Shown piece by piece: positions 1 to 7,707 of a stretch of DNA of 21,391 nucleotides; positions within the stretch are counted from its first letter, which is position 1; the number at the start of each line of letters is the position of its first letter. Under the pieces are notes generated by a model that searched no databases, was not told where the DNA came from, and was given only the letters and a program-made list of their open reading frames with translations. Source of the DNA: Granulosicoccus sp964352535 (lineage in GTDB: Bacteria; Pseudomonadota; Gammaproteobacteria; Granulosicoccales; Granulosicoccaceae); contig CAYGSW010000082.1 in assembly GCA_964352535.1 (NCBI GenBank), positions 1 through 21,391 on the forward strand, written 5' to 3'. Made by a program: the position numbers and the translations under genes.

Positions 1-30
1 CATGCCAGCGCACATTTGTACGGATTTGAC

Positions 31-66
31 AAAAAAAAAGCAACTTCCTTGATGGTTTGGCTGATT
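31..66 (-). terminator. Possible weak terminator after the merR-like gene
   Basis: On the minus strand a run of nine T (31-39) lies about 50 bases after the merR-like stop. The preceding sequence folds only poorly: CAA/TTG and CC/GG pairs around an ATCAA loop. The T-tract is clear but the stem is weak, so this may end the thrS-to-merR transcript or be a chance A/T run. Nothing else is recognisable in bases 1-90. Confidence 0.25.
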
Positions 67-90
67 ACCCTCCTTGCGTGTTCCGTTAAT

Positions 91-450
91 TTAATGAGTC
101 TTGAGAATCCGTAACAGATCTTCAAGTTCGGCGCGCAACTGCCTTATCATCTGCTGCGACTGCGCGTTATCGTCTTTGACGGCATCACCGGCAAGATGCT
201 GGCGTGCACCCCCAATTGTATAACCTTCCTGATAAAGAAGGCTACGAATCTGGCGGATAAGCATGACGTCGTGTCGTTGATAATACCGTCTGTTACCGCG
301 CCGTTTTACCGGCGCAAGATCAGGGAATTCCTGCTCCCAGTACCGCAGCACATGCGGCTTGACCATGCATAAATCGCTGACCTCTCCAATGGTGAAGTAG
401 CGTTTATTGGGTATGGTTGGTAGTTCGTTATTGTTGCTGAATTCCAGCAT
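91..450 (-). CDS. MerR-family transcriptional regulator (119 aa)
   Basis: Small DNA-binding protein with an N-terminal MerR winged helix-turn-helix. The segment YFTIGEVSDLC (about residues 18-28) is the first helix pair, HVLRYWEQEF follows, and RGNRRYYQRHDV is the typical wing. The C-terminal part (about residues 90-119) is a short coiled coil for dimerisation. There is no C-terminal ligand-binding domain and no cysteine set for metal sensing, so the effector is unknown. The ATG at 450 lies inside the ihfA coding sequence (23-base overlap), so translation is probably coupled to ihfA. A MerR-type gene directly after ihfA is a recurrent arrangement in Pseudomonas-like gammaproteobacteria. Family assignment is firm; function is unknown. 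Confidence 0.9.
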   Translation of the reverse strand: MLEFSNNNELPTIPNKRYFTIGEVSDLCMVKPHVLRYWEQEFPDLAPVKRRGNRRYYQRHDVMLIRQIRSLLYQEGYTIGGARQHLAGDAVKDDNAQSQQMIRQLRAELEDLLRILKTH

Positions 451-730
451 AAGCCTCTACGCGTGCTTTTAGTTTTTGTCCTGGGCGAAATGTCACAACA
501 CGCCGTGCAGAAATGGGAATTTCTTCGCCGGTTTTCGGGTTTCTCCCCGGTCTCTGGCTCTTGTTTCTCAGCACAAAATTGCCGAATCCGGATAGCTTGA
601 CGTCATGCCCGGTTTCCAGAGCAACCCTGATCTCTTCAAAAAAGTGTTCAACAAATTCCTTGGCCTCGCGCTTGTTGAGCCCAAGTTCGTCGAACAACAT
701 TTCCGCCATTGCTGCTTTTGTCAGCGCCAT
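428..730 (-). CDS. ihfA: Integration host factor alpha subunit
   Basis: Nucleoid-associated protein that forms a heterodimer with IhfB and bends DNA sharply at specific sites. It acts in recombination, replication initiation and sigma54-type promoter activation. The 100-residue length and the motifs match the family: N-terminal helices MALTKAAMAEMLFDELGLNK, the SGFGNF turn (47-52), and the beta arm GRNPKTGE with the intercalating proline at residue 65, as in E. coli IHF alpha. Residues TFRPGQKLK are the conserved end of the arm. The pheT stop TGA (734-732) is one base before this ATG, so translation is likely coupled to pheT. Location directly after pheT is the standard gammaproteobacterial context and distinguishes it from ihfB or HU. 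Confidence 0.97.
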   Translation of the reverse strand: MALTKAAMAEMLFDELGLNKREAKEFVEHFFEEIRVALETGHDVKLSGFGNFVLRNKSQRPGRNPKTGEEIPISARRVVTFRPGQKLKARVEAYAGIQQQ

Positions 731-731
731 C

Positions 732-3176
732 TCAAACCCTTAGTACAGCCCCTAATGAAGCACCCAGTGCATCCGTTACTCGGGCTACAACCTTGTCCGC
801 ATCTTTGTCTTGTAGGGTGCGTGAAAAGTCTTGCAGAATCAAGCCTAAAGCCATGCTTTTCTTTCCTTTATCAATGTTTTCGCCTTGATACACGTCAAAT
901 ATCCTAACGTCCACCAGTTGTGACTTGACGCTGTCTCTCACCACATCAAGCATCTGCTGGTATGTCACCGACTCATCAACCACGAATGCCAGATCACGTC
1001 GCACCTGCGGAAACCTCGAAAGCTGCGACGCCTTGGGCACTCTCGACTCACACAAGGCCTGCAGTGAAAACTCGAAGACCACAACACTTATATCTAGATC
1101 AAGCTGTTGCATGACGCCGGGGCTTAACGCACCGACATAGCCCACTAACGCACCATCCACCTGAACGGCTGCCTGTTGCCCGGGATGAAGCATGGACAAA
1201 TCGCTTTTCACAAACGTTGCCGGCGAGCCATTGGCCTGCGCAAAAAGACTTTCAAGATGACGCTTCACCGCATAAAAATCCACCAGCTGCTCGTCAGCAT
1301 TCCAGTTCTCAGCATCGAGTCGCCCTGCAACCAAACCGCCGAGCATCTCCTGCTGTTGTATTGAATCATCTATTTGCTGGACGTGGCCATGGCTTGCCAG
1401 AATAAAATCATCCAACTGATCAATCGGTCCGCGATCATCGTTGGGCAGAAAGCGTAAGCCTGTCTCGAATAGCTTCATCGAACCGATCTGCCGGCTTGCA
1501 TTACGCTTGAGTGTGCTGATCAAGCCACCCACCAATGTGGTGCGCATGACCCCCAGTTCCGAGGACAAGGGATTGGCCAGAGGCAAGGCTACAAGGTCAG
1601 GTCGAAGTATGTCCTGCTGCCCCGCCTCAACGAAGCTGTAGGTGATGACTTCCTGGTATCCCATCGCAACCAATCGATTTTTCACGGCAATGACGGGCAC
1701 TGCCGCTTCTGACAATGGCGTGAATACCGGTGTATTGGATGGATAAGTACGCGGCAATGAATCAAAGCCGAGAATACGCGCGACCTCCTCGATGTAATCC
1801 TCTTCGATCGCTAGATCATAACGATAGCTGGGTGCGTGCACCTGCCAACCGTCCTCGGTCACAGTGCTGGCAATTCCCAGGCGCGTGAATATGGTCTGCA
1901 CAGTATCACTGGAGGGTGAAATGCCCAATACCCGCCGAAGCCTGGAATCTCTGACCTTGACCGCCAGGCGCTGTGGCATTCGTGATGGCTCGTTCCAGTC
2001 CATGGCTGGCCCCACCTTGCCACCGCCGATATTCAGCATAAGACCTGTCGCATATTCCAAAGCCTCTAGTTGTCCGGCAGGATCAACACCGCGCTCGAAG
2101 CGATGGGCCGAGTCGGTATGGCTGGCATATCGTCTGGGCTTGCCGGCGATCATTGTCGGCAGAAACAGCGCGCTTTCAAAAAAGATGTTGCGCGTCGTTT
2201 CGCTAACACCCGTATCCGCGCCGCCCATGATGCCAGCGATGCCTATTGGTCCACGATCGTCTGCAATTATTGTAGTGCTCTCATCCAGTGACACCTCTCG
2301 CCCATCAAGCAGTACCAGCTTTTCAGACGCCCTGGCCAGACGAACCTGAATGGCACCCTGCAATTTATCAAGATCAAACGCATGCATGGGCTGACCAAGT
2401 TCAAGCATCACGTAGTTGGTGATATCGACGGGTGAATTGATGGCCCTGACTCCCGAGCGGCGCAACCGCTCAACCATCCAGGCAGGCGTGGGTGCACTGA
2501 TATCAATGTCCCGAATCACTCGACCGGTGAAACGGACACACGCCGAATCATCCGTAACCTGCACCGGCCATTGATCATCAATCTGTACGGGCATGGTGGT
2601 GATTTCATGCAGCAACATCGGCAAGTCATTGCGCGCGCACAGATCACGCGCAACTCCCCGAATGCTAAGACAATCACCGCGATCTGCCGTGAGTTCGATA
2701 TCAATGATGGAATCATTCAGCTCAAGCCATTCAACCAGTGCTTGACCAGGTGGTGCATCATCAGCCAGCTCCATGATGCCACTCGCATCGTCTGATAATT
2801 GCAGTTCAGCGGCCGAACACAGCATGCCCATGGACACCTGACCACGCAGCTTCGCTTTTTTCAGCTTGGTGCCATCAGGCAGCTGACCGCCCACCTGGGC
2901 CAGTGCAGTCGTCAATCCGGCGCGGGCATTAGGCGCACCACATACCACTTGAACAAGCTCCTCCTGACCACAGTCAACTTGACAAACGCGCAAGCGATCC
3001 GCGTCAGGGTGCTGCTCGATACTGGCGATACGGGCAACCACCACATCAACAAACTCTGGTGCAGCCGACACGATTTCATCGACCTCCAATCCCATGAACG
3101 TAAGCTGATCACCGAGCGCCTCGGTATCCACGGGAGGATTCACCCACTCACGCAACCACTGTTCACTGAATTTCAT
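732..3176 (-). CDS. pheT: Phenylalanyl-tRNA synthetase beta subunit
   Basis: Large subunit of the alpha2-beta2 PheRS, which charges tRNA-Phe in the cytoplasm. At 814 aa it is slightly longer than the roughly 795 aa of E. coli. The N-terminus MKFSEQWLREWVNP is typical. An OB-fold tRNA-binding (EMAP-like) domain lies at about residues 40-150 (VVVARIASIEQHPDADRLRV, VVCGAPNAR). It is followed by B3/B4 editing and B5 domains, a catalytically inactive synthetase fold, and a C-terminal ferredoxin-like anticodon-binding domain at about 720-813 beginning near SRFPQVRRDLAFVV. The start has AAGG seven bases upstream. A 92-base gap separates it from pheS, longer than in E. coli, with only small hairpins such as CCTGA/TCAGG. 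It is followed without a gap by ihfA. Confidence 0.97.
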   Translation of the reverse strand: MKFSEQWLREWVNPPVDTEALGDQLTFMGLEVDEIVSAAPEFVDVVVARIASIEQHPDADRLRVCQVDCGQEELVQVVCGAPNARAGLTTALAQVGGQLPDGTKLKKAKLRGQVSMGMLCSAAELQLSDDASGIMELADDAPPGQALVEWLELNDSIIDIELTADRGDCLSIRGVARDLCARNDLPMLLHEITTMPVQIDDQWPVQVTDDSACVRFTGRVIRDIDISAPTPAWMVERLRRSGVRAINSPVDITNYVMLELGQPMHAFDLDKLQGAIQVRLARASEKLVLLDGREVSLDESTTIIADDRGPIGIAGIMGGADTGVSETTRNIFFESALFLPTMIAGKPRRYASHTDSAHRFERGVDPAGQLEALEYATGLMLNIGGGKVGPAMDWNEPSRMPQRLAVKVRDSRLRRVLGISPSSDTVQTIFTRLGIASTVTEDGWQVHAPSYRYDLAIEEDYIEEVARILGFDSLPRTYPSNTPVFTPLSEAAVPVIAVKNRLVAMGYQEVITYSFVEAGQQDILRPDLVALPLANPLSSELGVMRTTLVGGLISTLKRNASRQIGSMKLFETGLRFLPNDDRGPIDQLDDFILASHGHVQQIDDSIQQQEMLGGLVAGRLDAENWNADEQLVDFYAVKRHLESLFAQANGSPATFVKSDLSMLHPGQQAAVQVDGALVGYVGALSPGVMQQLDLDISVVVFEFSLQALCESRVPKASQLSRFPQVRRDLAFVVDESVTYQQMLDVVRDSVKSQLVDVRIFDVYQGENIDKGKKSMALGLILQDFSRTLQDKDADKVVARVTDALGASLGAVLRV

Positions 3177-3268
3177 GATGCTGCCTTGATGTGTATCTTG
3201 AAAGGAACTACCCGTCGATTGACGAGAACGACTTTACCTGCCCTGAAATCGTCAGGCTAGTGTGAGAA

Positions 3269-4258
3269 CTAGTGAAACTGCGCAAGAAAACGCAGATCGT
3301 TTTCAAAAAACAGGCGCAGATCGTCAACGCCATAACGCAACATGGCTAATCGCTCTACCCCCATGCCGAAGGCGTAGCCTGTGTAGAGCTCCGTATCGAT
3401 CCCAACGGCTCTGAACACGGATGGATGCACTACCCCTGAACCCAGTACCTCCAGCCATGGGCCTTTATTGATCCGGATATCCACCTCGGCCGATGGCTCC
3501 GTAAACGGAAAGTACGACGGTCGGAATCTTATCTCACAGTTATCCTGATCGAAAAACATGTTCAGAAACATGTCGAGATGACCCATGAGATCGCTGAGCG
3601 AAATATTTTCATCTACCAGCAATCCCTCTACCTGATGGAACATCGGGGAGTGCGTCATGTCCGAGTCACATCGGTAAACCCTGCCTGGTGAGATGATGCG
3701 CAGCGGTGGTTTGACACTTTGCATGTACCGAACCTGCACCGATGATGTCTGCGTGCGCAACAGTCGGTTGACATCAAAATAGAATGTGTCGTGCATTGCC
3801 CGAGCTGGATGATGCTCAGGCATGTTCAAGGCCTCAAAGTTGTGGAAATCGTCTTCAATCTCCGGCCCCGTCGCTGTGACGAAACCCAACTGCCCAAACA
3901 ATGCACTGATGCGCTCAATGGTTAGCGTGATCGGGTGCAGCCCCCCAGTTGGGTGACCGCCTCCGGGCAGCGTTATATCCAGCGCATCACTGGCAAGCTT
4001 TTCGGCCAGCACGGCATTTTCCAGAATTTGCTTGCGCTCATCAATGAGCCCCTGTACGGCAAGCTTCGCCTGATTGACCGCCTGCCCGGCTGCAGGCTTT
4101 TCCTCGACCGGTAAACTGCCGATGGATTTCAGGACCCCGGTCAGGCGACCTTTCTTGCCTAGCAGTTCGACGCGAACAGTCTCAAGCTGCTCTAGCGTGC
4201 CGGATTCAGCGACCATACCGGTGGCTTCGTTAATCAGATTGTCTAAATCCAGTGGCAT
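3269..4258 (-). CDS. pheS: Phenylalanyl-tRNA synthetase alpha subunit
   Basis: Catalytic subunit of PheRS that activates phenylalanine and transfers it to tRNA-Phe. The 329 aa length equals the family norm (E. coli 327). Residues 1 to about 90 form the helical tRNA-binding arm. The class II core shows motif 2 (RVYRCDSDMTHSPMFHQVEG) and motif 3 (FGMGVERLAMLRYG near the C-terminus). The ATG at 4258 has no clear Shine-Dalgarno sequence; AACGGAA lies 10-16 bases upstream. The 185-base leader contains two terminator-like hairpins (listed separately), which suggests expression is set by readthrough from rplT. Confidence 0.97.
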   Translation of the reverse strand: MPLDLDNLINEATGMVAESGTLEQLETVRVELLGKKGRLTGVLKSIGSLPVEEKPAAGQAVNQAKLAVQGLIDERKQILENAVLAEKLASDALDITLPGGGHPTGGLHPITLTIERISALFGQLGFVTATGPEIEDDFHNFEALNMPEHHPARAMHDTFYFDVNRLLRTQTSSVQVRYMQSVKPPLRIISPGRVYRCDSDMTHSPMFHQVEGLLVDENISLSDLMGHLDMFLNMFFDQDNCEIRFRPSYFPFTEPSAEVDIRINKGPWLEVLGSGVVHPSVFRAVGIDTELYTGYAFGMGVERLAMLRYGVDDLRLFFENDLRFLAQFH

Positions 4259-4319
4259 TGCTCGAAGATTCCGTTAGCGATTCAGCGGTGAATGGTTGAA
4301 GGGTGAACGTCTGTCAGAC

Positions 4320-4358
4320 AAAAAAAAGGGGAACACCGAACCGCTTCGGAATTCCCCT
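4320..4358 (-). terminator. Strong intrinsic terminator/attenuator in the pheS leader
   Basis: On the minus strand, GGGGAA (4357-4352) pairs with TTCCCC (4333-4328) and CCGAA (4349-4345) with TTCGG (4340-4336). A 2x2 internal loop and a GCGG tip complete the stem. Eight T follow directly (4327-4320). This is a textbook rho-independent terminator located 62 bases before the pheS ATG. In E. coli the same place holds an attenuator controlled by the Phe-rich leader peptide PheM, so an attenuator role is likely here. Confidence 0.85.
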
Positions 4359-4372
4359 GTGTCGATAAAGAC

Positions 4373-4407
4373 AAAAAGCCGATGAATGTAAATGTATTAC
4401 ATCGGCT
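4373..4407 (-). terminator. First terminator-like hairpin after rplT
   Basis: AGCCGATG (4407-4400) pairs with CATCGGCT (4384-4377), an 8-bp stem around a 15-nt A/T-rich loop, followed by five T (4377-4373). Upstream CGGCT (4415-4411) could instead pair with AGCCG (4407-4403) across a GTTT loop, which would break this hairpin. A copy of the upstream motif GGCGGCTGT occurs at 4442-4434 and again at 4418-4410. This is either a second partial terminator or an element that works with the stronger hairpin 15 bases downstream. Confidence 0.55.
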
Positions 4408-4443
4408 AAACAGCCGCCCAGGTCTGACCCCGGACAGCCGCCT

Positions 4444-4803
4444 CTAGGCTGGCAGGCCTGCCTTCGCTTTATCGACAATGGCAACAAACGCCGCTTCGTC
4501 ATGAATGGCAAGATCTGCCAGCATTTTTCGATCGACTTCGATGCCAGCGATCTTCAGCCCTTGCATGAGGCGACTGTAGGTGATGTCATTGGCTCGCGCA
4601 GCCGCATTAATCCTGGCAATCCAGAGGCGTCGGAATACACGCTTCTTGGCTTTCCTGTCGCGATAGGCATATTGCCCGGCTTTGGTAACAGCCTGCTTGG
4701 CAACGCGGAATACCTTACTACGGGCACCCCGATAACCTTTGGCCTGCTTGAGAACTTTCTTGTGACTGGCGCGCGCTGTGACGCCGCGTTTTACTCTTGG
4801 CAT
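4444..4803 (-). CDS. rplT: Ribosomal protein L20
   Basis: Large-subunit protein needed for early 50S assembly, which binds 23S rRNA through a long basic N-terminal extension. The 119 aa length matches the family (E. coli 118). The basic N-terminus MPRVKRGVTARASHKKVLKQ, the block GYRGARSKVFRVAKQAV and the RRLWIARINAAAR segment are diagnostic. AGGAG lies six bases before the ATG and overlaps the rpmI stop codon, so translation is probably coupled to rpmI. In E. coli L20 represses its own operon by binding the mRNA leader. The 176-base infC-rpmI gap is the place to look for that here. Confidence 0.98.
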   Translation of the reverse strand: MPRVKRGVTARASHKKVLKQAKGYRGARSKVFRVAKQAVTKAGQYAYRDRKAKKRVFRRLWIARINAAARANDITYSRLMQGLKIAGIEVDRKMLADLAIHDEAAFVAIVDKAKAGLPA

Positions 4804-4812
4804 TGCTGGCTC

Positions 4813-5016
4813 CTAGCGAAGATTGGGCAACATACGTTTGATCAGCACGACATCGTTCTCATGAACCATGTCTCCACCGCGTAGCTGACGCTTACGCTTG
4901 GTGCTTTTCTTGGTAAGAATGTGACGCATGTGCGAGCTCTTGCGCTTGTAGCCGCCGGAACCCGTACGCTTGAACCGCTTGGCGGCTCCCGATACGGACT
5001 TTTGCTTGTTGGACAC
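4813..5016 (-). CDS. rpmI: Ribosomal protein L35
   Basis: Small basic 50S protein of 67 aa (E. coli 65). The diagnostic stretches are GAAKRFKRTGSGGYKRK and the central RHILTKKSTKRKRQLRG. It starts at GTG (5016), with AGGAG eight bases upstream. It lies nine bases before rplT and follows infC after 176 untranslated bases, as in the usual infC-rpmI-rplT order. The C-terminal dozen residues (VVLIKRMLPNLR) differ from E. coli but are plausible for the family. Confidence 0.96.
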   Translation of the reverse strand: MSNKQKSVSGAAKRFKRTGSGGYKRKSSHMRHILTKKSTKRKRQLRGGDMVHENDVVLIKRMLPNLR

Positions 5017-5192
5017 TGTTTAACTCCTGAGTAATAAGGCAACAAAGTGCCTGCGAGCGAGATCACCGGTGACGTCGTAGTGTCGGTACGCCAGTGCGGT
5101 GTTTGTAAACTACTGATTTAAAACAGCTATTAGCTGTTTATGTCGTGTATCCGAGCTGACTTGGCGTAGCCACTCCAACCCAGCCGCACATT
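5017..5192 (-). promoter_or_regulatory. infC-rpmI untranslated spacer, candidate L20 control leader
   Basis: The gap contains no gene. It holds a perfect 8-bp hairpin, AAACAGCT (5139-5132), loop AAT, AGCTGTTT (5128-5121), followed by TTAAA. Further down is a GC-rich region with the palindrome TCACCGGTGA. In E. coli L20 binds structured RNA upstream of rpmI, including a pseudoknot, to repress rpmI-rplT. Position and length fit such a leader, but I cannot demonstrate the L20-binding fold by eye. Confidence 0.35.
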
Positions 5193-5711
5193 CTAATGCT
5201 TTTTGGGTGCAATAACCATAACCATTTGCCGGCCTTCCAACTTTGGAAACTGCTCAACGGTACCAAGTTCTGACAAATCCTCCTCGACACGCTTGAGCAA
5301 TTTAGCCCCAAGCTCGCGGTGAGCCATTTCCCGACCGCGAAAACGCAATGTGATTTTGGTTTTGTCGCCGTTCTCCAGAAATCTAACCAGATTCTTCAGC
5401 TTGACCTTGTAATCGCCGTCCTCCGTTCCTGGCCGAAACTTGATCTCTTTAAGCTGTGCGGTTTTCTGCTTCTTGCGACCCGCGTTCTGCTTTTTGTTAG
5501 CCTCAAACTTGAATCTGCCGTGATCCATGATCTTGCAGACCGGCGGCGTTACATTCGGCGAAATTTCTACCAGATCCAGGCCCGACTCGGCGGCTGTTTC
5601 CAGCGCTCTCTCGATAGGCACAACGCCAATCTGTTCGCCTTCGGCGTTAATGAGTCTGACTTCAGAGACGTCTATCTCTTCGTTCTTCCGATTAATCTTT
5701 TTAGCGGAAAT
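5193..5711 (-). CDS. infC: Translation initiation factor IF-3 (AUU start)
   Basis: IF-3 binds the 30S subunit, prevents 50S joining and proofreads start-codon choice. The protein is 172 aa from the ATT at 5711-5709. A GTG at 5621 would give only 142 aa and would delete the conserved N-terminal segment EVRLINAEGEQIGVVPI. I chose ATT because a complete AGGAGG (5725-5720) sits eight bases upstream and because E. coli infC also uses AUU. The rare start allows IF-3 to repress its own synthesis. The N-domain is followed by a lysine-rich linker (KKQNAGRKKQK) and the C-domain with KEIKFRPGTEDGDYKVKLKN, FRGREMAHRELG and EGRQMVMVIAPKK. The thrS stop TGA (5717-5715) lies between the Shine-Dalgarno sequence and the start codon. 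Confidence 0.97.
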   Translation of the reverse strand: MSAKKINRKNEEIDVSEVRLINAEGEQIGVVPIERALETAAESGLDLVEISPNVTPPVCKIMDHGRFKFEANKKQNAGRKKQKTAQLKEIKFRPGTEDGDYKVKLKNLVRFLENGDKTKITLRFRGREMAHRELGAKLLKRVEEDLSELGTVEQFPKLEGRQMVMVIAPKKH

Positions 5712-5714
5712 GGA

Positions 5715-7655
5715 TCAGCCCTCCTGCACGGCTGTATTTACAGCGCCCTGGCCGCGGTTGGCGACCTCATTATTAAGCATCAAATTAAGTTCTTCCAAGG
5801 TTAAAACGCCAAGGTCTTCGCCGTCGCGCGTACGCACAGCAACTGACCTGCTTTCTACTTCACGGTCTCCTGCGACGAGCAAATAAGGAACACGTTGCAG
5901 TGTCCATTCGCGAATCTTGAAGCCGATTTTCTCGTTACGCACATCAGTCTGAGCGCGTAACCCGCTATTTTGCAACACTTCTGCCACTTCTTCAACGAAA
6001 GAACTCTGCTTGTCGGTAATGTTCATGACAACAGCTTGCACAGGCGATAGCCATAGTGGCAGTTTACCTTCAAAATTTTCGATAAGAATACCGATGAATC
6101 GCTCGAAGGAACCCAGAATAGCGCGGTGCAGCATGACAGGGATCTGACGCTCGCCATTCTCGTCAATGTAGCTGGCATCCAATCTGCCCGGCATGGAGAA
6201 ATCCACCTGCATGGTGCCACACTGCCAGACACGACCAATGCAGTCTTTTAACGAAAACTCGATTTTGGGTCCGTAGAACGCCCCCTCACCCGGAAGCTCT
6301 TCCCAGGGCAGCTGTTTAGCATCCAGCGCATCAGCCAGTGCTTTTTCCGATTTGTCCCAGGCCTCATCACTGCCTACACGCTTAGGTGGGCGTGTGGACA
6401 ATCGATAAATGATCTCGCTAAAACCAAAGTCTTTATAGACGTTGTGCAGGAAATCGATAAAGGCGCTGACTTCCTCCTGAATCTGCGATTCGGTGCAAAA
6501 GACATGTGCATCATCCTGAGTAAAGGCACGCACCCGCATGATGCCGTGCAAGGCACCGGACATCTCGTTGCGATGACAAGACCCGAATTCTGCCAGACGT
6601 AAAGGCAAATCACGGTAACTCTTGAGGCCTTGATTGAACACCTGTACGTGGCAGGGGCAATTCATTGGCTTGACGGCGTACTGTTTGTCATCAGTCTGCA
6701 CCGTGAACATGTCGTCGCCGAATTTATCCGCATGCCCGCTACGCTCCCACAAGGAAAAATCCACCACTTGTGGTGTCTTGATCTCCTGGTAGCCATGCGC
6801 CACTTGCTGCTTGCGCATGTAGTCCTCGACCTCGCGATAGATCGCCCAGCCTTTGGGATGCCAGAACACCATGCCCGGCGCCTCGTCCTGCAAGTGAAAG
6901 AGATCTTGCTGCTTGCCAATCCGGCGGTGATCTCGTTTCTCAGCCTCAGCCAGATTGTGCAGATAGGTTTTCAGCTCTTTCGGGTTGGCAAACGCGGTGC
7001 CATAAATACGCTGGAGCATGGGATTGTTTGAATCACCTCGCCAATAAGCACCCGCCAGCTTGGTCAGTTTGAACGCTTTCAAATGACCTGTGTGAGGCAC
7101 ATGCGGGCCACGGCACAAGTCAGTGAAATCCCCCTGAGAATAAAGTGACAACGTCTCGTTGCCAGGAATGCTGTCGATGATCTGCGTCTTGTATTCTTCA
7201 CCCATGTCTTTAAACAGCTGCAGGGCATCATCGCGACTGATAGTGGAGCGTTGCAGAGAAATTGCCTGATCGGCCAACTCTTTCATGCGCTTTTCGATCG
7301 TCTCCAGATCTTCAGGCGTGAAGGATCTTTCGTAGTCGAAGTCGTAATAGAACCCGCCCTCGATAACCGGTCCGATGGAAACTCTGGCTGTGGGAAAGAG
7401 TTGCTTGACCGCCTGGGCCAGCAAATGCGCAGTGCTATGCCGTAACAGTGGCAGCGCCTCCTCACTCTTGTTCGTGACCACGGCCAGCCTGGCATCATGG
7501 TCCATGACGTGACTGGCATCTACAAGCTCGCCATCGACAACGCCAGCAAGCGTGGCCTTGGCAAGCCCGGCACCAATGTCGGCGGCGACGTCCATGACAG
7601 TAACGGGATTGGGGTATTGACGAGTGGAATCGTCCGGAAGCGTAATTATTGGCAT
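5715..7655 (-). CDS. thrS: Threonyl-tRNA synthetase
   Basis: Class II synthetase that charges tRNA-Thr and hydrolyses mischarged Ser-tRNA-Thr. From the ATG at 7655 it is 646 aa (E. coli 642). Domains in order: TGS (1-62), editing domain with H73/H77 (HSTAH) and C181/H185 (CRGPH), catalytic core, C-terminal anticodon-binding domain (about 540-640). The zinc ligands are visible as C333 (MNCPCH), H384 (DDAH) and H510 (MLHRA), and motif 2 is FGSCHRNEMSG. The frame stays open to an ATG at 7745, but that adds 30 residues not found in the family and shifts the numbering away from E. coli. It would also translate the structured leader, so I reject it. The Shine-Dalgarno AAGAG (7670-7666) is weak, which suits a repressible site. 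Confidence 0.97.
   Translation of the reverse strand: MPIITLPDDSTRQYPNPVTVMDVAADIGAGLAKATLAGVVDGELVDASHVMDHDARLAVVTNKSEEALPLLRHSTAHLLAQAVKQLFPTARVSIGPVIEGGFYYDFDYERSFTPEDLETIEKRMKELADQAISLQRSTISRDDALQLFKDMGEEYKTQIIDSIPGNETLSLYSQGDFTDLCRGPHVPHTGHLKAFKLTKLAGAYWRGDSNNPMLQRIYGTAFANPKELKTYLHNLAEAEKRDHRRIGKQQDLFHLQDEAPGMVFWHPKGWAIYREVEDYMRKQQVAHGYQEIKTPQVVDFSLWERSGHADKFGDDMFTVQTDDKQYAVKPMNCPCHVQVFNQGLKSYRDLPLRLAEFGSCHRNEMSGALHGIMRVRAFTQDDAHVFCTESQIQEEVSAFIDFLHNVYKDFGFSEIIYRLSTRPPKRVGSDEAWDKSEKALADALDAKQLPWEELPGEGAFYGPKIEFSLKDCIGRVWQCGTMQVDFSMPGRLDASYIDENGERQIPVMLHRAILGSFERFIGILIENFEGKLPLWLSPVQAVVMNITDKQSSFVEEVAEVLQNSGLRAQTDVRNEKIGFKIREWTLQRVPYLLVAGDREVESRSVAVRTRDGEDLGVLTLEELNLMLNNEVANRGQGAVNTAVQEG
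5720..5725 (-). promoter_or_regulatory. infC Shine-Dalgarno sequence inside the thrS 3' end
   Basis: AGGAGG, a full anti-16S match, lies within the last thrS codons and eight bases before the AUU start of infC. It decides the infC start, because the internal GTG at 5621 would truncate the protein. Ribosomes finishing thrS cross the site. Confidence 0.85.
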
Positions 7656-7671
7656 GTTGACAGTACTCTTG

Positions 7672-7707
7672 GATTGATCATCAGTGGTGACCCCCACAAT
7701 GGGCCAC
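7672..7707 (-). repeat. 36-nt tandem unit 2 of thrS leader (UGU loop)
   Basis: Second copy of the duplicated unit, in exact register with unit 1. The anticodon-like triplet falls at unit positions 10-12 in both, and CACCACUGA recurs at 7689-7681. The C-to-U change at unit position 18 keeps pairing as G-U, and U/C at positions 7/15 has become a C-G pair. This suggests the hairpin, not the encoded peptide, is maintained. Confidence 0.8.

Noticed and set aside
1..90. Possible tRNA after the merR-like gene, as in some related genomes
   Set aside because: No cloverleaf or T-loop sequence can be drawn in either strand.
1864..2349. 161-codon plus-strand frame inside pheT
   Set aside because: It lies wholly antisense to the well-conserved pheT and has low-complexity shadow composition.
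4314..4511. 65-codon minus-strand frame ending in LFFV across the pheS leader, as a PheM-like leader
   Set aside because: It starts inside rplT in another frame, has few Phe codons, and its last Phe codons are the terminator T-tract itself.
5319..5804. 161-codon plus-strand frame antisense to infC and thrS
   Set aside because: Covers two conserved genes on the other strand; no recognisable domain.
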